From the NCBI GenBank assembly GCA_030998225.1, contig JAPYXD010000686.1, positions 1,736,001-1,800,000 of the forward strand: DNA of 64,000 nucleotides. Reading direction: 5' to 3'. The notes under the pieces are model-generated. The model had not been told where the DNA came from. It made no database searches and was given only the letters and a program-made list of their open reading frames with translations. Position numbers and translations under genes: made by a program. Positions 9,998-20,810 of this stretch are shown here, in pieces. Each line of letters starts with the position of its first letter. Positions within the stretch are counted from its first letter, which is position 1. The stretch comes from Diplolepis rosae. Lineage: Eukaryota > Arthropoda > Insecta > Hymenoptera > Diplolepididae.

Positions 9998-11917
9998 CCA
10001 GGCTCATGGTGCAAGTCCGGAAACAGTAGTGCTATAGAGTTCCTTTGAATTAAGTGTATCGTCGTATTTAGTCGTGTCGGTTAATAGTGATTCAATTCTG
10101 GAATCGGGACGAACTAATCTGTTTTGTTAACATGTACATGCCAGATTCATTTCTCGTGTACTTAGCAAAATACGTAAGCGGTTAATTTCCATAACAACTG
10201 GTGGACTTGCATCCCTTACACCAAACTACCTCCTGCGAAATTTATCGTTGTTTTGCTACACACGGAAACTCAAACGAAACCAAACTATCCCGCAAGAGTT
10301 TGTACTGTTGGCTTGCAACTATAGGAGTAACAAACGACAATTCTCTCTTTTGCCCTCTAATTTAAGAGGTAGGCAAGTAAGTTACCAACTATGTATCGTT
10401 CCTTGTGTAAACATATACCAAATCGTATTTTTTTTATAATAAATCATCTCATATAATTATCAATTTAGTGTCTTATTATCATTGTGAACAACTCAGGGCC
10501 ATATACCTGACAAGTGATAACGTACCCACAAACAAAAATAAATTATCAGGCCTTACCAACCTGATATAATCAGCTAACCTCCTTCCTTACAACTAAAAAT
10601 CAAAACTACTCTCCGCTTTTGCTCGGGACGTAACATTAAAACTCTAGGAGAATTGGATGAATCATTATGCTTTTGGCTTATGCAGTGCTTTGGGGATGGC
10701 GGGGTCAGAGGAATAACACTGAGTGGACATGATTCAGTATAACCAAAATTCATATTTATTGAATGAAGATCAGTTCAGATTATTCGATCGTTATGTAGAA
10801 ATAGCTATTCAAACAATTAAAACCTATGAGACACAGATCATCATCCTTCGAAGGTTCATTACAATCAAACCAACATTTTGTCAAGAATTTAATCAAATGT
10901 GTGAGTTCCGTAAACGAATTAGTCAAACCAATGGAAGAGAGAACAAAGATTTCGGTTACCTGCTGCCATTCTCCTTCGATATGTTGGGCGTTTGACTCTA
11001 AAATCCCCTCTGATCCCTCCAGACATCTTTAATCCAAATAATGAGGTTTAGCCAAAGCAATAATTTGATTTGCAAGCTAATAAGCTGAATCCAATTAGTG
11101 AAACTTCTGACTACAGCCAGGATCTGAAGTCAAACTTTTAACACACAACGCGTACTTGATTTTATGCGAAATTATAATTTGTACGATATCGCGAACAAGG
11201 CCCAGAAAAGAGTGGCAGGTGATCGTTTTTCTTCCAGCCGAGTGGCGTGCACGGAAAAGGCGGCGCCACGAGTCTTGAATTATTATTGATTTCACTTGAA
11301 TTAAGCTATTGGATAACTCATCGACGGTTGATAATCCCTATGGTGATGCGCTCGTTCATCTGCACGGGAATCATATGGATGCACTTTGATCAGGATTCTC
11401 TTCGAGCCTTTGCGATGCGGAAGTAGACGTCGGAGTTATGATTGTGTGAGTTTGATGATCTGAGTCCATATGGCTTAGTGTTAAATATGTGAAAAAAATA
11501 AATAGAAGAAAGGTGTAAATGTGTTTTAATTGAGTTTCATTTCCCAAGATGCGGATTGTTTTTTTATTGTCAGCTGTTTGTTCAAGAGCTCATTTGCTCT
11601 TATCAGCTGATCGACTGTATGCAAACAGCTATAGTGACACTGTGCTGGAAGTTAAGCGTGGGAAATAATGTAAATCCGGGTGAATTTGCGTGTTTATAAT
11701 ATACCATGTCGCAACTCCCCCCTGACGGGAATCGGCTTATTGAGGGCCGAAACGAGACGATGAAAAACCTTCTCCTTCTCTTCCCTTGAGTTTAGAATCA
11801 ATAACTGTTAGAGGTACTGACAACCATTGACAAACAACAATCCGTGATCTGGGACGTTTCCATACTAAAAAGTTTTATTTCAAGCTGAAAAAAACAAGAT
11901 TTATCAATTAAATTTTA
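9998..11917. other. No gene recognised
   Basis: Contains several short open frames (for example 10723-10995 and 11095-11295 minus) without recognisable domains or codon patterns. No clear terminal repeat or tandem array. Possibly remnants of old elements. Confidence 0.5.
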
Positions 11918-11923
11918 CATGAA

Positions 11924-12079
11924 TACAATATTTAAAGAATTTGAAAATCTTTCTATGGAAAAAAGACGCTTCCGACTGCGCTGGGATTCGAGCCCAGGTC
12001 TTTTGATTTCCGGTCGACTGCAATCGAAAGACCCGGGCTCTTTTCCACGAAAAGATTTTCAAATTCTTTCAATATTGAA
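11924..12079 (-). repeat. Palindrome containing a tRNA-like (pol III-like) segment
   Basis: The outer arms AAAGAATTTGAAAATC (about 11933) and GATTTTCAAATTCTTT (about 12054) are inverted. Inside, on the minus strand, GAGCCCGGGTCTTTCGATT pairs with AATCAAAAGACCTGGGCTC. The minus strand also reads CCTGGGCTCGAATCCCAG, which looks like a tRNA T-arm/B-box (family pattern GGTTCGAATCC), followed about 16 bases later by TCTTTTTTCC, a pol III-type T run. There is no complete cloverleaf: no 5' acceptor or D-arm. It may be a fold-back made from a tRNA-derived SINE head, or a tRNA fragment trapped in a MITE. Confidence 0.55.
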
Positions 12080-12744
12080 TTTATTTGCATCTATTTGCGA
12101 TATAAGAGCTTGAAATTGTCAACGAGGACACCTGCTGACAACGTAGCATATTTGATATGCGACTAGTGATCCTCCGATAATCTAGGCAGTGACAAAAATT
12201 TAAAACTCAACTAATTGATTTGAAATCATTTACATGAATAATTGAATACAAGTTATTGAAATACGAGTTTGAAGTATGATTATTTCACGAAAGGCCATTC
12301 CTCTTCTGAATCTGCGAGACTTTACAAAACCATTAGCTCTCAACGTTTTTGAGTGCAAAGCTACGCCTTGATTAGATAAAATTCAAGTCAGGATTATTTA
12401 TCTACTCGAACTTGAAATTGAGTTCGTCTGGAAGTTTCAGATGCTACTGTTTGATATGGAACTTAAAACTCTGCTTCCAGGAAACGGTCGTATTAAGCAG
12501 GTACCAAAATACCCTTATGGTTTTTTTTATTAACGCAAAAACCGAATCTGAATGCTAGTTAAACTGATTGGAGAATTTTCAATTAAGTGGAGCTAATGAA
12601 ACAAGATTGACTAAGTAAATAAAACGGAACTTATTTAAATCGAATACTCAAGTATTTTAAAACCTCTGAGTTAAGTTACTTGTCATTCTTGGATTGGATT
12701 GGACAACAACAGGTGAAATAAAAGAGTTCACGGCTGATCAACTA
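12080..12744. other. No gene recognised
   Basis: AT-rich, no recognisable frame, no repeat structure seen. Confidence 0.5.
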
Positions 12745-13485
12745 TACAGGTCTGCAACTAATGGGTTTGTATTTGTTGTTGGAAAACGAAAGATCATTTC
12801 CGGGGTAATTTTTGACGTAGAATCCGTTTTTTGCTACTTTTGAGGTTAAGTACAGGGCGCAAGAAATTTTTTCCGTTTTTTTCTTAAATATCATCATTTA
12901 GTACTACTCTTTCTTTTGAAAATGAGCTATTATACAGTCACGAGTGATTTTTTTTCACGAAGATACGGCCATATCAAGTTTTGACATTTATCCGAACAAC
13001 CTTATAAGCATACATATTGACTCACTGGTACATATCATTTTGCATCCGAAAATTTATCTTGAAAATTTGTGCTTGCGGGGCTTGATGGTCTGAGAATAAG
13101 AATTTACAGTCAGAAAATTGCCATTTAATTTAATTTCGTGAATTTCGATCCGCCATTTTGAATCCGTTAGCGTAGAAATTGAAATGTCAATTTTCTGACT
13201 GTAAATTCTTATTCACACACCATCTAAACCCGCAAGCACAAATTTTCAAGATAAATTTTCGAATGCAGAATGGTATGCGCCAGAGTCAATGTGAATGCTC
13301 ATAAGGTTGTACGGATAAATGTCAAAACTTGATATGGCCGTATCTTTGTGAGAAAAAATCGCTCGTGACTGTTTAATAGCTCATTTTGAAGGGAAAGAGT
13401 AGTGCTAAATGATGACGTTTGAGGAAAAAACCAAAAAAAAATTTCGCGCTCTGTACATAACCTCAAATCCTTGCAGACCTGTTCT
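12745..13485. repeat. Fold-back element, arms about 300 bp
   Basis: From about 12838 to 13125 the sequence is mirrored by about 13180-13470. Anchors: GGTTAAGTACAGGGCGC near 12845 against GCGCTCTGTACATAACC near 13447; GACATTTATCC near 12980 against GGATAAATGTC near 13313; TTTACAGTCAGAAAATTG near 13105 against CAATTTTCTGACTGTAAA near 13190. A further outer match, ACAGGTCTGCAA (12745) against TTGCAGACCTGT (13471), implies an extra ~80 bp present only in the left arm. No protein-coding frame is recognisable. A non-autonomous fold-back transposon (MITE) is the simplest reading. Confidence 0.8.
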
Positions 13486-13639
13486 ATTAATCGCACTGCA
13501 CTTATACGGCTCACGCGCAATGTTTCAAAGTTCTTAAGTAACACTGATGGATTTCAAGTTCTGTTACCGCACTTCATTTGATCGTTATCTAACACGAATA
13601 CGACCTATGACGGAGTCGCATACGACGCGGAGGTTTTAG

Positions 13640-14148
13640 CTCGATTTCCCGTTGATCTGCAGTATCTCCATACCCAAAGTCAATGTTAATTTCGGGATAA
13701 GAATATCGATGTGAATCAGCCTCTGAGTCTGAGTTGTGAATTTCAAGAAGTACTCTGTCGAGCTGAGCTTGACGTTTGATTTCCTCTGGATCGTTCGGGT
13801 CAACATCCTCCTCTTTGTCATCCTCGATGAATCTTTGAAGGTGTGACGCGTGGTAACGTCCATCAAGGCGTCCATCTTAAGAAGCTAAGGAGTAGACGTT
13901 AGGTGACACGACTCCTACCACAACGTACGCACCTGTGAATTTTGGTGCCAATTTTGTAGCGATCTTATCTTTTGCACTGGATAAGACATTATTTTGTTTC
14001 TTGACCAGGTCACCGACTTTAAATTGTAGATCGCGATGTCTACGGTTATAGTATTTTGCCTGTTTAGTAAAGGCTTGATCGTGATGGGCAGTGATTACTT
14101 TTCATAGGCGTCTCATTGTTGACATTTAATCTGTCGAGACTGATAAGT
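13640..14148 (-). pseudogene. Gypsy A, C-terminal tail region after integrase core
   Basis: Minus-strand frames between 13640 and 14100 are open in pieces (for example 13636-13875) and follow directly from the integrase core. In this lineage the integrase ends with a basic GPF/GPY-type tail; here only basic, broken segments are visible and no clear GPY motif. I assign it to the element on position alone. Confidence 0.4.
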
Positions 14149-14560
14149 TAGTCTGTCATGTCAACCTCCCCCTCCACTAGACCGCGGAAGGTCTTTCGTG
14201 GAAGCAATTCCCTTTCTAGATTGAGATACGCAGGGGTGGTTTTATTTGTTGAGGTAAGAGACGTGTTATATGGGAAACGGAAGTCGCTGATGTTTGCATC
14301 CCAGTTTCTGTGATCTTGACTGATGAAAGAATGAATCATCGTCTTAAATACCGTGTTGGTTCTTTCCACTCAGTTTTCCTGTGGATAATAATGTGAAGTG
14401 GACGAATGGTGAATTCCAAAGTCTTCAGCCATTTCCTTTATGGTATTTATACAAATATTTATCGTGATATTTATCGCAATTCGGTTCCATTATCGGAGTG
14501 GAGGACTTGGGGAGTTCCCCAACGAGGTATGACGAGGTTGATGAATGATGCGATGATAGT
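14148..14560 (-). pseudogene. Gypsy A integrase catalytic core fragment
   Basis: The minus strand near 14500 reads WGTPQVLHSDNGTEL, the second catalytic Asp motif (SDNGTEF in the family). A broken stretch leads to PQENxVERTNTVFKTMIHSF at about 14370; the Glu in VERTN is the third catalytic residue. Then comes FPYNTSLTSTNKTTPAYLN, the FAYNTxxHxSTGxTPxxL segment, and a C-terminal RGLVE. Stops separate the Asp and Glu motifs. Integrase joins the cDNA to host DNA; this copy cannot. Confidence 0.8.
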
Positions 14561-14648
14561 TTAACCGTTAGCTGCTTTCAAAGGAGCCAACTCAATGCAC
14601 TTAGTGAACAAGTCTTGGAATACGATCAAGTATTTGTGAACTTTTTTG

Positions 14649-15047
14649 CTACGAGGAAATGGGCCCATGATGTTGGTTGCCATGACCGTCCTTATACATT
14701 CCAGGCCAGAAGTAGCTATTCGAAGCACGATGATAAGCCTTTTCGACTCCTAGGTGGCGAGCCTCGGGCGTCTCGTCGACTTCTCGTAGAACTTCCTGTT
14801 GATTGCCTTTGGGAACTACAAGTTTCCATGCTTGAAGATCATCCATTAGGCCTTTTAATAACGGATTATTCTTGAACTTGTAGAGTTTTCCATCGACGAC
14901 CTTCCAGCCATGGAATTTATTAGGGGTTGCCAATACAGCTCCTCTGCGCCTTATAAACGATTCATCGTTGATCTCTTCTAATGTTGCGATGTGATCCACT
15001 TCCTCGTTCTCATACATCCTGGAAAGCTCACCAGGGACGTGATTCAT
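14649..15047 (-). pseudogene. Gypsy A RNase H tail and integrase zinc-binding region
   Basis: A 132-codon open frame. It begins NHVPGELSRMYENEE, the usual end of RNase H (DALSR motif, here GELSR), then a linker. Next come KLYKFKNN and QQEVLREVDETPEARHLGVE followed by KAYHRASNSYFWPGMYKD, which match the HHCC region of Gypsy integrase (H-x4-H with R and W-P-G-M). The Cys pair expected after YFWPGM is not in the frame, which ends soon after. The frame is in register with the core fragment only after frameshift. Confidence 0.75.
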
Positions 15048-15640
15048 GGCTCCTTTACGGTGTACGACTTCGAAGTCATATTCCAGAAGGTCAAGTGCCC
15101 ATCTAGCTAACCTGCCAGTTAGATTTTTGAGGTAATGCAGTCATCTTAAACTGCTCTGATCTGTGATGACAATGAATTTGTATCCTTCGAGGTAGTGACG
15201 AAATTCCTTTATAGCTCAAAGTACGGATAAAAATTCTTGCTCTGTAGTAGAGTAGTTTCGTTTTGAACCTGAGAGTACTTGGCTGGCATTCGCGAGTACG
15301 CACTCCTAGCCGTTTTGAATCTGAGTGATAACACCTCCAAGTTCTGATTGACTTGCGTTAGTTAGAACGACGAAAGGTTACTAGAAATTTGAATATGCGA
15401 ATATCGGCGCTGTAGTTAAAGCTGTTCTCAGAGTCTGGAACGCTTCTTCTTGCCTATCGTTCCAAGAGAAACTTACGTCTTTCCTGGTTAAGCTGGCGAG
15501 AGGTTCACTGAGCTACGCATATTCCTTGATAAATTTTCGGTACCATAACGTGGCACTAATGAAGCGATGTAGCTGTTTGAGATTCTTAGGTCGGGGATAC
15601 TCAAGGATAAGTTTAATTTTTTCATCGTCAACCAATAAGC
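15048..15640 (-). pseudogene. Gypsy A RNase H domain, broken
   Basis: In several frames the minus strand gives LANASQVLSGSKRNYSTTEQ (family: SRxLxxxExNYxTTExE), then KEFRHYLEGYKFIVITDQSS with the catalytic Asp in ITDQSSL, and ARWALDLLEYDFEVVHRKGA. These are the RNase H hallmarks in order. At least three stops (for example after LNG and in the VL-AIKEF segment) and a frameshift disrupt them. RNase H would remove the RNA strand from the cDNA hybrid. Confidence 0.8.
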
Positions 15641-15721
15641 CATCCTTGTTCACCTTGACACCGAGGAACTTAACCTCTGGCTAACAAAAATTACATTTGC
15701 AATATGACAATAATGTCATCT

Positions 15722-16255
15722 GTTACTGTGGGCTAAAACTAAGGTGAATATTGTTATAAAATGAATAATATTTATTTATTTATCCAAATCAATTTAATCC
15801 CCTTCAAAGTAATACCCTTCCGATATAATTCACCCATGCCAACGTTTTTTCCAATCGTCAAAACAATTGTTCGGGACGTTCCAAGTCATCAACACGTTCT
15901 CTGCCTTCTTTGAAGTCTTTGTACTACTTATAAACATTTTGCTGCGACATGATCAAATCACCGAAGGCTTTCTGCAACATTCTGAACGTTTCCTTAACTG
16001 AAATTTCATGCCGAAAACAAAATTTACTGGCACTTCTTTGCTAAAAAAATTCAGACAGTGTAAAAATCGAAAAAATCACCTTTAGTCGCTTAAAAAACAC
16101 AAACGTAACTATGTAACAAATGATAACATTGACATGAAATTTGGCACAGATGACAGCAGCAGTAGGGCCACCATAAAAATAAAAGATTCTGCCCGAATTG
16201 GTTAGCCTGCGAAGTTTAAATAAAAAATTTACCTTAGTTTTTGCCCGCAGTAGTA
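15722..16255 (-). mobile_element. Internally deleted mariner inside Gypsy A RT
   Basis: Ends: GTTACTGTGGGCTAAAACTA at 15722 and, reversed, TTACTACTGCGGGCAAAAACT at the right, sharing about 25 bp of inverted repeat including AAAACTAAGGT. The minus strand encodes FCFRHEISVKETFRML, GDLIMSQQNVYK and YKDFKEGRERVDDLERP (mariner helix-turn-helix), then jumps directly to DWKKRWHG and YYFEGD, the mariner C-terminal motif. The entire catalytic core with all three Asp residues is gone. It is about 530 bp against about 1.3 kb for a full element, so it is a MITE-like derivative. Confidence 0.85.
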
Positions 16256-16499
16256 AGTATGCAAATATGTGTGGTTTCAACTACGGCGTGATAATTTCGT
16301 TAATTAGACGTTGAAATGTTGCCGCAGCTCCTTTGAGACCAAACAGCACACGCTTGTAGTGATAGAGTCCCTTACCTGGAATTATGAAGGCTGTTTTCTC
16401 CTTACTTTCCTTACTTAGAGGAATTTGATGATAAGCCAGGTTAAGGTCAAGCTTTGAAATATACCGAGCTAAACTGAGCCCCTCTAGTATTTCTGTCAT
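16256..16499 (-). pseudogene. Gypsy A reverse transcriptase palm, split by a mariner
   Basis: Frame: ISKLDLNLAYHQIPLSKESK with the first catalytic Asp of the palm in LDLNLAYHQI, then KTAFIIPGKGLYHYKRVLFG, LKGAAATFQRLINEII. On the reading strand the codons for HIFAYL lie at the insertion edge. On the far side, at 15715-15720, the codons for the two catalytic Asp (DDIIV) resume. The mariner therefore sits between YL and DD of the active site. The N-terminal fingers (upstream of 16.5 kb) are not convincingly present. Dead copy. Confidence 0.9.
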
Positions 16500-16561
16500 A
16501 ATTTAGATGATGCACATTAGATGATTCCTCTGTTTGATTGGAGCATGCCCTTGTATGTCGA

Positions 16562-17110
16562 TCACATGTTCGACGAATTTAGCAGGGGCAGCTTATCAGG
16601 TTGAGGTGTGATGATTCTTTCCAAGAACCGTTCCAGCTGATCTTTTTCTGTATCTTGGAGCAAGGTTAATCCATTAGAGAAATTCGAAGAGCATACATCT
16701 TCTCGACAAAACGTGAATTTTATCATTGGCTCGTCAGCCAGCCATAACTGCCGGTCGCATAGATGCATGGCGATTCCAAAAATTTCTTCGAAATCCATCC
16801 TTAAAGCGCAGGTATCAGCTAGACCAGGTATGATCTCGACGTCCATGATGTGAGTTGTTCCCGGAAAAGTGATTGGATGGTATACTTCACTAATAATGGT
16901 TTCGATAGAACCATTGGCCATCAATGCGACGCCTGCTTTATTGAAATCGATTTTATAACTGATCGATCTGACAGCTTCCAAGCCTCTTGAGCCTAGATAA
17001 GTTCTCCATGAACCAGTATCTAGAAGTGAGTACAGTTTGGTACCATCTATTTCGATGCTATATAGGGTCGCGACGAGGTACCTATTTTGAATGAGAAATA
17101 AGTATCCTGT
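16562..17110 (-). pseudogene. Gypsy A aspartic protease region
   Basis: On the minus strand near 17050 the frame reads VATLYSIEIDGTKLYSLLDT then GSWRTYL, with the protease catalytic LLDTGS. After a stop it continues as an open frame (16981-16562): ISYKIDFNKAGVALMANGSI, then HIMDVEIIPGLADTCALRMD and FEEIFGIAMHLCDRQLWLAD. The last segments match the flap-to-C-terminal half of insect Gypsy proteases, in which LG-DF is the usual motif; here it is RMDFEE. The protease would cut Gag-Pol. A stop splits the active-site half from the rest. Confidence 0.8.
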
Positions 17111-17489
17111 AGCATGGCCTTTAACGATCCTTTGAGTCCGGAATTTAAGGAAAGTCCCGAACTGCCCTGAAAAGACCTGTCTATGTATAAATTTTGAAGG
17201 CTGAAGTCGGATTTGTTGAAAGGTAACTCATTCTGAATCTGCTAATTTTCGATTTCAGTTATCGAAATTGTAGTTGAGTTACGTGAAGTTAAAGTTAGGC
17301 TGAAGTTCGTTGAGGTTGAGTTCAGTGATGATTTGGAGCGAAAGCTTCCTGATGGATCTGGTGAGTTGATTGTTTTGAGATGAGTCATGTCCGATAGGGA
17401 TCCTGTTGAAGGTGAGGTGAAGGCCTTTATAGTATCGTTGATCCAATTTCTTGATTAACGTAGATAGCAACGAAGGCAGTTGATCCTGT

Positions 17490-18110
17490 GGTTGATTTGA
17501 AGTTGTTTGTAAATTGTTATTATCATTCTATTCAACCGATTTATGTGTTGTGTTTCCCAGAAGCCGGAGATTTTGCTTTCTTGCTATGCACGAGATCTGG
17601 AAAGAGTGATTTATCGGGCTTTGGTGGGGTTCTAACTTCACCCTCTGGAACTGCAGTGCGTTCCACTCCTTTAGCTAGCATCATAAGACCATTATAGTCT
17701 GAAAATTTAAATCTTCGAATTGCTCGTCGGAATTCTGGTTTCATGTTGCAATAGGCTCCATTCATTTGTTCGTTAATGGTGACTGGTCTCTGAAATTTCA
17801 AGTATAGACCTTCAAGGCAGACCCAGAAATCTGAAATCCTTTTATCTGATCCTTGAATTTTAGCGGCTACTTTTTTCTCAAGTCACGATTGGCAGTTAGT
17901 ATCGCCATACATAGCGAATAAAGAAGATTTAAAGTGCTGACAGGTTGGCCAGCTATTGGCATTTTGGCGAAACCATTGAAGAGCCAATTCGTCAAGAATA
18001 AACAGAATTGCGAATAGCAATTCATCGTTAGATATTCCTGATACTGAGCATCTTTCCTCCAATCTGGCTTAGAAGTTTTCCACGCTCATGTTGTCTCCTG
18101 TGAAAATAAT
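17490..18110 (-). pseudogene. Gypsy A Gag capsid region
   Basis: Minus-strand reading from about 18115: WRIIFTGDNMSVENF, a stop, ARLEERCSVSGISNDELLFA, then LQWFRQNANSWPTCQHFKS, GDTNCQS, a stop, LEKKVAAKIQGSDKRISDFW, VCLEGLYLKFQRPVTINEQM, NGAYCNMKPEFRRAIRRFKF, then EVRTPPKPDKSLFPDL. This is the Ty3/Gypsy capsid pattern with the major homology-like W-x-F and a C-terminal Pro-rich tail. Gag builds the particle. The last 86 codons (17541-17801) are open; the rest has stops. No zinc knuckle was seen. Confidence 0.8.
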
Positions 18111-18477
18111 TCTCCATTTACGAACAACAGAGTCGAGGATCTTCACTTGGCACCCCTTTGTATGAGGTGGTTCAATCGATTTAGGATAAATCCTCGTTGA
18201 ATTTCACTTAACTTCATTCCATATTGCCAGTTGAACATAAGCGAAGGCACCACTGTCCCAAAGGGAGCTTCCCATAATGTTATTTTCAGTTACTGGAACA
18301 GAGTTGAAAAAATTGGTCCGATTACTGAATGGGCCGTCTGCCATCAGTTTCACTGTGAATGCTTATTCCGAATTTTGGTTGAACGTTGGAATGTCAAACG
18401 ATCTTTCCTCTTATAATGTCAGCGCTGTAATTCCTGGAGTGATATTTTGATTGGCCGTAAGAGTGGCCTTGTACGTG

Positions 18478-18774
18478 TTACTGTACAGATAAGTGAGGGG
18501 AATCTCCTTCATACTGAGGAGAATAAATATTTTTTTTTTGACATACTTGTACGCCACATGTATAACTTCCGATCGAACTATAGGTTAACGAATCGGGCAT
18601 TGAAACTGCGAGTGAGATGCTTGATACTGAAATTGAGCTAGTAGTGGTTCCGGGCTCAAGCAAATGTGAAGGGTTATTGAATGTGTTGACATCAGGTTGC
18701 ATCTGGTTCCGCTCAGATGCCTCTTTGAGAAAACCGTGGGCGACTGTCAAAACGTTTTTGTAAAGATTTAACAT
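18478..18774 (-). pseudogene. Gypsy A, Gag N-terminal region (tentative)
   Basis: An open 98-codon minus frame just upstream (in element orientation) of the capsid region. It is Ser/Thr-rich with LLEPGTTTSSISVSSIS and no recognised domain. Position suggests the low-complexity N-terminus of the same Gag. Assigned on context only. Confidence 0.4.
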
Positions 18775-18800
18775 ATCAGCTTCATTTGCTAAACTCGTCT

Positions 18801-20808
18801 GGATTGGGAGATTAAGAATTTCATCAGTCGTTCAGCTTCACTGACCATGATAGGTGGTGAAGGATCGTCCTCAAGGTAAAGATCAGATTCTTTTTCTGAA
18901 CAAGCCGGTGTACGTGAACGGTCATTTTTTCATATGCAGGTTATTTCTTCAACAATAATTTTTTTTGAAAATTGAAGACCATAAAAACCGATTTTTTTGT
19001 TGCGTGTTGATTTCCGTTACAAAAAAGTAATGTTTTCCAAAAACTTTCGTTCAAACACACAGTGCTATACTATAAAACAGTAAATTCGTTACCTTTTTTG
19101 TTGCAGCTGAGTTGTTGGCATCATATCGTGTTCACTACCAGACTCTGCGTAACGAAGCGTTTGGGGGAAGGAGCTATAACTTTTGCAATTTTTTAGATAT
19201 TTTCATAACCAACCACTACATTTTTTCATTGGGATATGTACTATTCAAAGCTAATTTGTTCATTTTGAATAAACCATTGAAGATTGCCCAAAAAACTACA
19301 AAAATGTTCTAATTTTCTTGGACCACAACATATATGATCCCTTAATTTGGAATTTCTAAGTTCGAGTTTGAATATTTAATATTTATAAAGAAATTTATTA
19401 TTTACATTTTTGTAGTTTTTGTTACATAACAATATTACAATTCGTTACAAGAATGTTATGTTACTGTTTTAGTTACATTTCTGTTATTTAAGTTACAAGT
19501 GACAAACTGCTCTTTTATTCTTTTTTTTTAAGTAAGAGAAATAATTTTGATTCTGATTTTAAACTTGATTTTGAATCAATTTTATGCTTATTTATTTTGA
19601 GGCGGCTGGCTCACTTCAGCGTTCAGTTTGGCTATGATGACATTATCGCGCAAGCATTTCAGTTTAATAATTTTTGAAATAAAATTCCCGTTCAGAAACA
19701 TTGGAGATTAATGAAATTTTTGAATAGTTTGTTCAAGTGACGTATTAAAATTAAATAAATTAGAATTTTTACATTTGAGTCACTTCGATAACCTTACACT
19801 ATTTAGCTGAAATACTATTGTACATAAACTATTTACATGGTACATTTTTACTCTTGTGCCCGAGATCTCTATCAAGTTTAGCGTTTTCTGTTGTTGTGTC
19901 AGGATTTTTACGGATTCAAGGATTATTAGCACTATGCTTCATAATATTTGGGCCTGTTTCATTCAAAATGCGAACGTTTTGGACTGCCGCCAAGGGGTTT
20001 GCGGATGCGTGCGTGATTTCCGCTTGATATGCAAATTCTGCAAGAAAAGAACTTTCTATTTGTGGAGGGGCGTCTATATTCCTTAGCTGCCACCCAAGCA
20101 GCCTCCCCAATTTTTCCCTAAGCGAGCCAGCTCATCACAAGCTCAAAAATAAGACTTCTGGATTACCCTTTTGGAATCCAGCTGCAATTTTCTATAAGCC
20201 CATTTTAGTTGTTCCACAGTTGAAAATTCCGCACTTAAGGGGGTGTCCTTATGGATCAGCCGTATTTCGAAGCGTTTTTGGAACTTCACTGTGAGAAAAC
20301 TATTATTGATTTTTTAATGCGGTTTCTTTTGAAAGTTTTATCAACCCTTAGACCACAAAATTCAGAAAACTTGTAAGAAAAAATTTGCACGGTTTGGCCA
20401 CTGCACCCTTGCAAACATAGGCCTTCCAAAAAAAAGTTGGTTGATGGTTCCCGCCGAATCTCAAAAACGGCTGGTCTGAAACACAAGAGTAAATGTTTTT
20501 CTTAATCTATGGCAGTGTAGTTATTATTTTTTTTAGTGACCAAAGAATCTATTATGGGACAAAGGTAATAATGGCAGGGATGATTTAGGAACTCACATGA
20601 GTCCTGATGAGGCTATTACAACATTTTCTCATTTTTAAATGTCAAATATTTCTCCCCTTTTTCTACACTTATCGTGAGAAAGGGAATGCGCTCATCGATT
20701 ATTAATATTTGATGCATGGTCATCCAATCGTTGAAACGATTTCAGTTTCCAATATATTTCAGAGTAAATTAAAATATATGGATTTAAAAAATCTTGGCTT
20801 ATGGATTA
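18801..20808. other. AT-rich sequence, no gene recognised
   Basis: No recognisable coding motif. Some short repeats around GTTACA words at 19420-19500. The junction with Gypsy A at its gag end is not marked by a visible LTR. Confidence 0.5.
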
Positions 20809-20810
20809 TA

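Larger units (their letters stand above)
13640..18800 (-). mobile_element. Ty3/Gypsy LTR-retrotransposon A, degenerate, minus strand
   Basis: Read on the minus strand the order is gag (about 18.1-17.5 kb), protease (17.1-16.6 kb), reverse transcriptase (16.5-16.26 and 15.72-15.64 kb), RNase H (15.6-15.05 kb), integrase (15.05-14.15 kb). This is the Ty3/Gypsy order with RT before integrase. Every domain carries stops or frameshifts. I could not identify its LTRs. A mariner at 15722-16255 splits the RT. Gag and pol segments resemble a Gypsy lineage common in insects. Confidence 0.85.
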
